A stretch of DNA of 55,305 nucleotides from Protaetiibacter sp. Its GTDB lineage: Bacteria; Actinomycetota; Actinomycetes; Actinomycetales; Microbacteriaceae. The notes below the pieces were generated by a model that made no database searches, was not told where the DNA came from, and saw only the letters and a program-made list of their open reading frames with translations. The translations under genes were made by a program, and so were the position numbers. The stretch covers positions 1 to 55,305 of the forward strand of contig JASLGG010000063.1 of assembly GCA_030150265.1 (NCBI GenBank), read 5' to 3'. Below are positions 9,881-16,506 of this stretch, in pieces (position 1 is the first letter of the stretch; each line of letters begins with the position of its first letter).

Positions 9881-11170
9881 TTTGTTGAATAGTTCAAGCA
9901 AGTCCAATTCATAATCAGTAGTATCAATTATTGATTCTTTTAATATTCTTCCAGCATATGAATCGAAAGATTCAGATAATCGAGCACTGTTCAAACTAGA
10001 TCTTATTTTAACTGCTGCATTAGATCTACCCTTTCTTGGTAAGAAAGGCCCATTGGCAACCGCAGTTAATGACTTTTTTAAATCTTTTGAAATATCGGCA
10101 TGATCGATATATTCAATTAATTCTGGTTTGATTTCTTCATATTCTCGTTCATTCTTAATATGTGCTAATCGATCTAATAGATCATCGGTTTTCTTAGGTT
10201 TTGCAATTTCTTTCTGTTTGGTTGTGAGTTTAATTGCATGTCCTTTAAGAATGGCATTTGCAAATGTCTGTGCGAATGCAAATAGAGGCAAATTGCGGTA
10301 TAGTTGATCTGTGGTGATACTATAGTTATCACCTCTTCGAAGCTGATAATACCGATCACGGGATTCATTGTATTTGTTTTCTTGTAAATCTAAAAATGAT
10401 ACAAGTGGATTCTTGGATGATTCTGGAGACATCATCATTTCCAATAATTGTAATTGAGCTTCAGATGATTTCTCTATATTCTTTTTAAGATTTTCCCAAT
10501 CTTCATCATGCATGAATTCAGATTTTACAAGTTTTTCATTATTTGGATCAGATTCCAATTCAGCAACCAATTTTTTATACAGACGATTGGTAGTATGTTT
10601 GACTGCTGTCATCAATTGCTCTAAATATTCGTTATTGAGTTCTTCATTTTTTTCAGTAACTCCATCAATTTGATCATATACCGCATCTAATTCTGCTTGA
10701 TGTTCATCTTTTGTTTTAATAGCATCATTCAATTCATCGACCCATTTTTGATGATCGGCATCTTGTTGTTTCTTTGGATCGTTGGCAATTTTTGTAAGTC
10801 TATTGATGGTTCCCCACAAATTATCGATTGTTTTAGGTTTACTCTTTAATACGCTTTCTTGATATGCTGAAATTTGATGGCGATTCTTTTTAAAGCCATT
10901 CATAATCCCCTTCATTTGATCTGCGAACACATCGTCATTTTTGAGAAGAGACAATCCCTTTGATAATAGATCGATTACCGATGCTACATCGGTATGTCCT
11001 TTATCTGTTGGTAGTTTTTTTTGAGAGATTGGGATTTCGAAATTATCGGATTTCCCAATAGGAGATGCCACCATATCAGCAGGGCCATTTGATGTTCTGG
11101 TATTATGATATAATTTTCCGGGTCTAGTATCCTTTGCCTCCGCTAATTGAACCAACTGATCAAATGTCAT
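9878..11170 (-). CDS. Unknown helical protein, paralogue of the upstream gene
   Basis: 430 residues, mostly charged and helical. It begins MTFDQLVQLAEAKD and near the end has ESFDSYAGRILKES, two copies of a short F-D-x6-L-x-E pattern that recurs in neighbouring genes. It aligns in broad outline with the gene upstream (11179-12387): an N-terminal linker, an xVxSLLxND helix, a long charged middle and a conserved hydrophobic block before a Lys-rich tail. This suggests tandem duplication. The role is unknown; an internal head protein or scaffold-associated protein is a guess from the MTFD tags. A TAAATA box (11176-11181) is 5 nt before the ATG. Confidence 0.75.
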   Translation of the reverse strand: MTFDQLVQLAEAKDTRPGKLYHNTRTSNGPADMVASPIGKSDNFEIPISQKKLPTDKGHTDVASVIDLLSKGLSLLKNDDVFADQMKGIMNGFKKNRHQISAYQESVLKSKPKTIDNLWGTINRLTKIANDPKKQQDADHQKWVDELNDAIKTKDEHQAELDAVYDQIDGVTEKNEELNNEYLEQLMTAVKHTTNRLYKKLVAELESDPNNEKLVKSEFMHDEDWENLKKNIEKSSEAQLQLLEMMMSPESSKNPLVSFLDLQENKYNESRDRYYQLRRGDNYSITTDQLYRNLPLFAFAQTFANAILKGHAIKLTTKQKEIAKPKKTDDLLDRLAHIKNEREYEEIKPELIEYIDHADISKDLKKSLTAVANGPFLPRKGRSNAAVKIRSSLNSARLSESFDSYAGRILKESIIDTTDYELDLLELFNK

Positions 11171-11175
11171 GATAT

Positions 11176-11181
11176 TATTTA
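11176..11181 (-). promoter_or_regulatory. TAAATA late-type box
   Basis: TAAATA on the minus strand, 5 nt before ATG 11170. TAA is the stop of the preceding gene. Confidence 0.45.
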
Positions 11182-12387
11182 TCTCATCTCATTTAATTGT
11201 GAACGTAACGCTTTTGCTAATCGCAATGGAGTTGATATCAATTTGTGATTGGAGTCAATGGTGTAAAAATCACCATTGATGTTTTTCATATAAAATTCCT
11301 TACGATGTTCATCTATAGGTAAATCATTAATAAATTTTGACAATATTGATTTGAATTCATCATATTTGACCATATCATTTTGCATTTCACCAAGAGCATT
11401 TATAATTTTAAGTCCTCTGACCATGAGGGCTGGTTTTTTTGCTTGTTTTCTAACGGTATCTTCTTTTTTATTTTTTAATCGAAGATTTAAATTATTTCTC
11501 TCATCATTCCATAATAAATTATAAAATAACCGACTCGGCAACATTGTAAATAATTTTTTGTTTAAATTGATAATATCGATGCCATATGAATCTAATAATT
11601 CTCGTTTATCGACATCATATTTTTTCTGTAATCTAGAAAAATACAATGCTATTGGATTGTCCGAATCGTCATTCGAGGAAACCGCTCTCAGAACAGTTGC
11701 TTGTGCATGGGGGGAGTTTCTAAACTTGGAATATTGTGATAACCATGATGCCTTTTTAGCCTTTTGTTGAATTTCTGTTGGGAATTTGTTATATAATTTG
11801 AATGCAGATTCCTTCAATATTTCCAATACCGCTTTCATCAAACGGGCATCTGTCCGTTCGTTAGTCGTCATGGTATTTTTCGATTCTGATGCCTTGTTTG
11901 TTATTAGTTTGGATAGTTTGGATCGATCTGCTAATGCCAATTTCAATTCTTGTTTATATTTTTCCAATAAATCTGGTGATAGTGTATCGGTTGAATTTAT
12001 ATATGTTTCGTAATAATTTATTTTCTTATTAATATTATCGAGCTTGATAATATTTGGATCTTCTAATTGGGGTTTATACTCATTGTCTCTTTTTTGTAAT
12101 TTAGTATATTTGTCATATGTTGCAGCGATTTTATCGGCAATATTTGAATCATTCTCTAATAGGCTTACAATATTCGATATGAATATTCCAAATCTTTTAG
12201 TTTTTAATCCACCCACATCGACAGTATCATCTTTTCTACGGGGTGGATTATATGGCATTACTGGATGTTCACCGTTCCCGAGAGTTTGCTGGTGAACATC
12301 CACAGGACGACGATCATTATTCACCATAAATCTACTTAAATTGCTTTTATGTGTAATATTGGCTTCTATTAATTTAATGATATCCAT
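11179..12387 (-). CDS. Unknown helical protein, paralogue of the downstream gene
   Basis: 402 residues, Lys, Asn and Leu rich, with a predicted helical character. It begins MDIIKLIEANITHK. A segment IVSLLENDSNIADK corresponds to LSLLKNDDVFADQ of the next gene, and later segments (LMKAVLEILKESAFKLYNK versus LMTAVKHTTNRLYKK) also align, so the two are tandem paralogues. No known domain. It is the first gene of the minus-strand block and is read divergently from 12420. A TAAATA box (12402-12407) lies 14 nt before the ATG. Confidence 0.75.
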   Translation of the reverse strand: MDIIKLIEANITHKSNLSRFMVNNDRRPVDVHQQTLGNGEHPVMPYNPPRRKDDTVDVGGLKTKRFGIFISNIVSLLENDSNIADKIAATYDKYTKLQKRDNEYKPQLEDPNIIKLDNINKKINYYETYINSTDTLSPDLLEKYKQELKLALADRSKLSKLITNKASESKNTMTTNERTDARLMKAVLEILKESAFKLYNKFPTEIQQKAKKASWLSQYSKFRNSPHAQATVLRAVSSNDDSDNPIALYFSRLQKKYDVDKRELLDSYGIDIINLNKKLFTMLPSRLFYNLLWNDERNNLNLRLKNKKEDTVRKQAKKPALMVRGLKIINALGEMQNDMVKYDEFKSILSKFINDLPIDEHRKEFYMKNINGDFYTIDSNHKLISTPLRLAKALRSQLNEMR

Positions 12388-12401
12388 GGTTTATATCCAT
12401 A

Positions 12402-12414
12402 TATTTATTAAATA
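12402..12414. promoter_or_regulatory. Overlapping divergent late-type boxes
   Basis: The 13-mer TATTTATTAAATA reads TAAATA on both strands (minus 12402-12407, plus 12409-12414). The plus box is 5 nt before ATG 12420, the minus box 14 nt before ATG 12387. One near-palindrome could serve both directions. Confidence 0.55.
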
Positions 12415-12419
12415 GCTAC

Positions 12420-12977
12420 ATGGGAAAAAAATTTGACGCTATATTGGAATCTGTCATACAGAGATACCAAGCTGGTGGATTTCTAACTGGCGACAATGTT
12501 AAACTCGTTGCAGGTTATAAGAAATCACCCACATATAAGAGTATGCACCCAAAAATGAAACAAGATTTGGATGATTTGGTTGATAGTGGATTGAATATTC
12601 TAGTAACTCAAATTGGTGATGATCTTTCTGGGGTATCTGCCGGTAATCAATTTAAAACCGCAGCACATGCAGTTGTTACAGTCGCAGCCGATCATGGTGG
12701 TGGCAGACATTATAATGCATTTACTCTAACTCCAGATATGTTGGAATTGGTTGATAATGGCCCCAATTTGCCAAAAGTTCCAGACCAATTTAAACGAAAA
12801 AGCAAGATAACTATCAAGCCAGAGAAATATGTTGCTGATCCTAAGCGTGATGACCGAGTAACTGATAAAGGAGACCGTAAAAATACTCCAACTAATCTTA
12901 AATTGGCTGGTGAATCGACAAAATGGGTTAGCGAAGATGTGCAAAATATTGCCCAACTGTGGGATACTGTTCAATAA
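12420..12977 (+). CDS. Unknown small protein, 185 aa
   Basis: The ATG follows the TAAATA box at 12409-12414 by 5 nt. The N-terminus, KKFDAILESVIQRYQ, resembles the MTFD-type segments of nearby genes. The middle has a mixed alpha/beta character (DDLVDSGLNILVTQIGDDLSG in two adjoining stretches) and an AAHAVVTVAADHGG segment. The C-terminal quarter is rich in Lys and Asp and looks disordered. No family recognised. It is followed after 14 nt by another small plus-strand gene with its own TAAATA box. Confidence 0.7.
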   Translation: MGKKFDAILESVIQRYQAGGFLTGDNVKLVAGYKKSPTYKSMHPKMKQDLDDLVDSGLNILVTQIGDDLSGVSAGNQFKTAAHAVVTVAADHGGGRHYNAFTLTPDMLELVDNGPNLPKVPDQFKRKSKITIKPEKYVADPKRDDRVTDKGDRKNTPTNLKLAGESTKWVSEDVQNIAQLWDTVQ

Positions 12978-12980
12978 AAA

Positions 12981-12986
12981 TAAATA
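12981..12986 (+). promoter_or_regulatory. TAAATA late-type box
   Basis: TAAATA with 5 nt to the ATG at 12992; it decides this start over an in-frame upstream ATG at 12959 that lies inside the preceding gene. Confidence 0.5.
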
Positions 12987-12991
12987 TTATT

Positions 12992-13621
12992 ATGTCACTA
13001 TACAATAGAAAAGACCAGATGTTACTCCAAGAAGCATATTCTGTAGAATTGCTAAAAGAGAGTTTCCCAAAAATGACTCTTACCCAATTGGAGTCTAAAT
13101 TGCCAAATTTGAATATTTCCGAATCTGAATATATCGAAAATTTCTCCAATCGAGTAATCGAAGAACTATTCGGTGGGTTGAAAGCACTTGCAGGTGGAGC
13201 TAAACAAGCAGTATCTCAAGCTGGACAAGGTATTCTTGATCGTGGAACCCAAGCAGTTAAACAAATGGGTAAGAATCTTGTCAATACTGGCAAGGAAGTC
13301 GGCTCCGGTTTAGCATCTGGTGCTAATCAAATAGGACAAAATGTCCGTGATATCTATAATGGGGCAGAAGGCGCACAGCAAGCACAACAAGCTGTCAAAC
13401 AAGCAACCGATTCCGTTAATCAATTAGTCCAATTGATTAAAACCGCTCAACAGCAAGGATTGGTATCATTTACTGGCGATCCAATGACTCTTCCTCTAGA
13501 AGATATTATCGATGAATTGGTGCTTGCTAAGAAAGGTGCCGATTCTCAATCCAAATCAGCACAAAAGAATGGTGTTTTTGGTCGAGTTGGACAAGCTTAT
13601 CGAAAGGGCGCACGTCAATAA
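12992..13621 (+). CDS. Unknown Ala/Gln-rich protein, 209 aa
   Basis: I place the start at 12992 (MSLYNRKDQ) because of the TAAATA box 5 nt upstream. Residues about 60-150 are rich in Gly, Ala and Gln with repeated GxQAVxQxG-type turns and long amphipathic stretches (AQQAQQAVKQAT), which suggests a coiled or collagen-like flexible region. The N-terminal segment (LLQEAYSVELLKES) is like the assembly-tag-like helices of neighbours. No family recognised. It ends at a strong terminator. Confidence 0.7.
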   Translation: MSLYNRKDQMLLQEAYSVELLKESFPKMTLTQLESKLPNLNISESEYIENFSNRVIEELFGGLKALAGGAKQAVSQAGQGILDRGTQAVKQMGKNLVNTGKEVGSGLASGANQIGQNVRDIYNGAEGAQQAQQAVKQATDSVNQLVQLIKTAQQQGLVSFTGDPMTLPLEDIIDELVLAKKGADSQSKSAQKNGVFGRVGQAYRKGARQ

Positions 13622-13633
13622 TCAAAGAATTCG

Positions 13634-13670
13634 AAAAAAGGGAGCGATGATATCATCGCTCCCTTTTTTT
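13634..13670. terminator. Bidirectional intrinsic terminator
   Basis: A perfect 24-base palindrome (13640-13663, half-site GGGAGCGATGAT) is flanked by AAAAAA on the left and TTTTTTT on the right. It lies between the plus gene ending at 13621 and the minus gene ending at 13669, so it can stop transcription from both sides. Confidence 0.92.
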
Positions 13671-14592
13671 ATATCGATTCCAAATTCAAAATACACGCAA
13701 ATGCATTGATTTCCTTGTCGGTGACAAGAGAAGATTTATATAAGTATTCTGCAATTGTGAGAATATATGTCTTTTTAACCGTTTCATCAATATTTTTAGC
13801 ATAAATCAAATTGAGAAAGTCTCTTAATAGTTGTTCATAGTCATTATTAAATAATGATTCTCTTTCAATGAGATATTTTCTAGTATCTAGTGACTTTTTC
13901 TTTGCAATGTTATCGAATATATACTCACAAAGCTCATCTGTTGACGAACTTTCCACAATTGACAATATTCCATCCGAGCAAGACTTCTGCAATTGATTGA
14001 TGCAAGATCTAAAATCAGGAAAATGTGTCTTTACAAGTTTTGCCAATGCTGGTTTTTGATCTGTTGGAATATCAATTCCCTCCTCTTTCAAAATATAGAC
14101 ACATCGTTCCAACATTCCTCTTAAAGATGGTCGAATATCCAATTTTGTGCATCTGGATTTGATCGCATTGGATAGTTTGTGTCCATAATTGCCAGTAATA
14201 ATGAATCGAACATATCCGGCATAGCTTTCCATAAGATTTCTAAGACAGTCTTGTGCATTTTTGGTCAATGCATCGCCTTCATCCAAGATAATGACTCTTA
14301 AATTACCGTTGAAACTCTTGGTTTGAGCAAACCCAGTAACTTTCTGTCTAATAGTGTCGATTCCGTTCTCATCTGATGCATTTATATACAGATATTCACA
14401 ATCTAAAACATTTTTGACTAAGATTTGAGCTAAACTAGTCTTTCCAGTTCCAACAGAACCGACAAATAATAAATGGGGTATCCCATCGGAATATCCATTG
14501 ATAATATCTTTGGTTTTTTGTGGGATGTTTATTTCATCGATAGTTTGTGGTCTGTATTTTTCACACCAGATTGTATTGAGTGCCGGGATCAT
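13669..14592 (-). CDS. 44: Sliding clamp loader large subunit, T4 gp44-like AAA+ ATPase
   Basis: A 307-residue AAA+ protein. It opens with WCEKYRPQTIDEI, the standard start of clamp loader subunits, followed by Walker A GSVGTGKT (residues 45-52), Walker B ILDEGD (102-107) and a SRCTKL Arg-finger segment. gp44 with gp62 loads the sliding clamp gp45, which in T4 is also the activator of late transcription. That fits the T4-like TAAATA boxes here. It overlaps the rmlA gene by 4 nt (ATGA) and is the last gene of a minus-strand operon. No gp62 or gp45 lies in this window. Confidence 0.92.
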   Translation of the reverse strand: MIPALNTIWCEKYRPQTIDEINIPQKTKDIINGYSDGIPHLLFVGSVGTGKTSLAQILVKNVLDCEYLYINASDENGIDTIRQKVTGFAQTKSFNGNLRVIILDEGDALTKNAQDCLRNLMESYAGYVRFIITGNYGHKLSNAIKSRCTKLDIRPSLRGMLERCVYILKEEGIDIPTDQKPALAKLVKTHFPDFRSCINQLQKSCSDGILSIVESSSTDELCEYIFDNIAKKKSLDTRKYLIERESLFNNDYEQLLRDFLNLIYAKNIDETVKKTYILTIAEYLYKSSLVTDKEINAFACILNLESI

Positions 14593-15320
14593 AGTTCTTC
14601 AAGGAAGATATCACCGTTAGTTCGTTTTTCAAGTGCTCTCACGAATTCTGCACATTCCAATAGATCATCATGGGTTCCTGCATCAAACCAAAATCCATTT
14701 AAATTCTTTACATTGATACCTTCACATGAATTTAATTTATTGATGAGATCTGCAATTTCCAATTCTCCACGTTTTGATGGTTTTAATGTTTTGGCGATAG
14801 ATACTGCTTTATTGGATAATACATAAAGCCCAATGACGGCATCATTACTGACAAATTCGGTTGGTTTCTCGACAACTTCATGAAGAATATTGCTATTTCC
14901 CAAGCGAGCAACTCCATAAGCATTTGGATTTTTGACATGATACGTGAAAATGGTATTTGGTTGTGCTTCAATATCACTAGATATAATGATATTATCTCCC
15001 AATACCAGTGTTACTGCATCATCTCCAATAAATTCTTCTCCAATAATAAATGCTTCCGCCAATCCATTTGGATTTTCTTGAATTATATAACTAAAATTCA
15101 TTCCAAATTTGGAACCATTACCAAGATATTCGAAAAATAATGTTTTTTGCAATTCCGAAGCGACAATAATCAACACATCAACAATCCCCGAGTCTTTTAA
15201 TGTTTTAATCGGAAAATAAATCATGGGAGTTTTATAAATTGGCATCAATTGTTTAGAAACTCCCAAGGTCAATGGAAAAAGACGAGAACCACGACCACCA
15301 GCCAATATAATACCCTTCAT
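14589..15320 (-). CDS. rmlA: Glucose-1-phosphate thymidylyltransferase (RmlA-like)
   Basis: Transfers a thymidylyl group from dTTP to glucose-1-phosphate, the first step of dTDP-sugar synthesis. MKGIILAGGRGSRLFPLT carries the GxGxRLxPLT nucleotide-binding signature, followed by SKQLMPI and an LVLGDN segment with the metal-binding Asp. At 243 residues it is shorter than bacterial RmlA (about 290) and lacks much of the C-terminal helical part. I start at 15320 because RmlA proteins begin MKGIILAGG; an ATG at 15338 adds six residues. It sits between an rmlD-like gene and gp44; rmlB is elsewhere in the window, rmlC is not seen. Confidence 0.88.
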   Translation of the reverse strand: MKGIILAGGRGSRLFPLTLGVSKQLMPIYKTPMIYFPIKTLKDSGIVDVLIIVASELQKTLFFEYLGNGSKFGMNFSYIIQENPNGLAEAFIIGEEFIGDDAVTLVLGDNIIISSDIEAQPNTIFTYHVKNPNAYGVARLGNSNILHEVVEKPTEFVSNDAVIGLYVLSNKAVSIAKTLKPSKRGELEIADLINKLNSCEGINVKNLNGFWFDAGTHDDLLECAEFVRALEKRTNGDIFLEEL

Positions 15321-15364
15321 ATAGAGGTATATATTCATGCTAAATGGATTATCAACTTATAATA

Positions 15365-16255
15365 TCATAGCAAAGCGGCTTTCAAGGCTTCTTTTTCCGT
15401 TTTCATCTGATGTATTTTATTTGCTTTACTTCCATCTAGCACACAATTGCTTCGTGGTGCAATGATGGGAATGTCTTTCATATCCACCAGTGTCCAATTC
15501 TTGTTTTCGAACCCATATTGTTTCAATATCTCGACAAGTTCTTGTGTGTTTAACGGCCCACTATTAACCACATTGTATACTTCATTGGAAGATACCAATA
15601 TCGATGGATGTAATAATAATTTTTCGGTAAATTCACATAAATCGGGAATATATGTTTTAGAATTTCGATAATTGATTAACTTATCATATCCTTTAATTTT
15701 GGTTAGATAATTTCGATTACTCAAATCAGGAGAAAATGGCATACGAATGCGAATGATTTTGACAGGTAAATGATTTGTCAATGTTTCAAATGCATGCTTG
15801 GTTGTGCTATAAAAACTACTATCATCAAATAGCCCGAAATTTGGGGTGTCCTTTTCAGTAAAATTTTTCTCATACCCATCGTAAATGCACCCACTACTAA
15901 TATGTATATATTTTACACCAATATCATTACATAATTCGGCAATTCTTAAAGGACTTGCGACATTAAGCTCCCAACATTCCGGTTTTTTAGTTTCTGCTTC
16001 ATCAATATTTGGTCTTCCTGTAAACCCACTACAATTGATAATAACTCTGATTTCTGCATCTAGAATATGTCGTCGGAGTGTTCTAATATCGTGATAATTT
16101 AAGTCCTTGGATGCGACGAGTGTTGTGTGTGTGAATCCTGATACACATAAATGATCGTATAAATAATTTCCAATATACCCCTTTCCTATAATTAAGATCG
16201 GGGTATATTTATAAATTGGTTTAGAGTTCGTATTCGATAAATTCTTTGATTGCAT
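15365..16255 (-). CDS. dTDP-4-dehydrorhamnose reductase-like SDR (RmlD-like)
   Basis: A 296-residue extended short-chain dehydrogenase/reductase. The Rossmann motif GKGYIGNYL lies near residues 24-32, followed by INCSGFTG, a HISSGCIYDG strand and the catalytic pair in FYSTTKH (Tyr and Lys three residues apart). This pattern fits RmlD, which reduces dTDP-4-keto-rhamnose with NAD(P)H, but related epimerases or reductases remain possible. The start lies within the end of the preceding small gene (35-nt overlap), pointing to operon expression. Together with rmlA and rmlB it suggests phage control of a deoxysugar. Confidence 0.75.
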   Translation of the reverse strand: MQSKNLSNTNSKPIYKYTPILIIGKGYIGNYLYDHLCVSGFTHTTLVASKDLNYHDIRTLRRHILDAEIRVIINCSGFTGRPNIDEAETKKPECWELNVASPLRIAELCNDIGVKYIHISSGCIYDGYEKNFTEKDTPNFGLFDDSSFYSTTKHAFETLTNHLPVKIIRIRMPFSPDLSNRNYLTKIKGYDKLINYRNSKTYIPDLCEFTEKLLLHPSILVSSNEVYNVVNSGPLNTQELVEILKQYGFENKNWTLVDMKDIPIIAPRSNCVLDGSKANKIHQMKTEKEALKAALL

Positions 16256-16439
16256 TAACAGTAATTAGGTTATTGTCATGCATAAAGTCAACTACCACTT
16301 CATTAAATTCCGCGCCCATGGATGATAATTCTGAATCTTCGGTGGAATCCAAAAAGTCTTGCAGGTCTTGCAGTGCATCGATAATTTTATCTTCTTTTTG
16401 TTGTAGGGTTTTCAGGATCTTTGATTTGTTCAACTTCAT
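16221..16439 (-). CDS. Small acidic helical protein, 72 aa
   Basis: A 72-residue protein, Lys/Asp/Glu-rich and likely helical (KTLQQKEDKIIDALQDLQ). A TAAATA box (16449-16454) lies 9 nt before the ATG. It is the first gene of the rmlD-rmlA-gp44 operon and overlaps rmlD by 35 nt. No function recognised. Confidence 0.65.
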   Translation of the reverse strand: MKLNKSKILKTLQQKEDKIIDALQDLQDFLDSTEDSELSSMGAEFNEVVVDFMHDNNLITVNAIKEFIEYEL

Positions 16440-16448
16440 AATGCAACT

Positions 16449-16454
16449 TATTTA
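16449..16454 (-). promoter_or_regulatory. TAAATA late-type box
   Basis: TAAATA on the minus strand, 9 nt before ATG 16439. It is the only candidate promoter I see for the operon that contains rmlD, rmlA and gp44. Confidence 0.45.
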
Positions 16455-16494
16455 GTTGTGTGTTATAATCAAGTAGATATTCGGAATCTTTTAT

Positions 16495-16500
16495 TAAATA
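16495..16500 (+). promoter_or_regulatory. TAAATA late-type box
   Basis: TAAATA 6 nt before ATG 16507 of the tail fibre. Another ATG at 16500 overlaps the box but meets a stop after four codons. Confidence 0.5.
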
Positions 16501-16506
16501 TGTCAT

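Noticed and set aside
11558..12295. Plus-strand frames of 70-83 codons opposite the 11179 gene
   Set aside because: Antisense shadows with no start signals; the minus gene has a consistent late-type box family.
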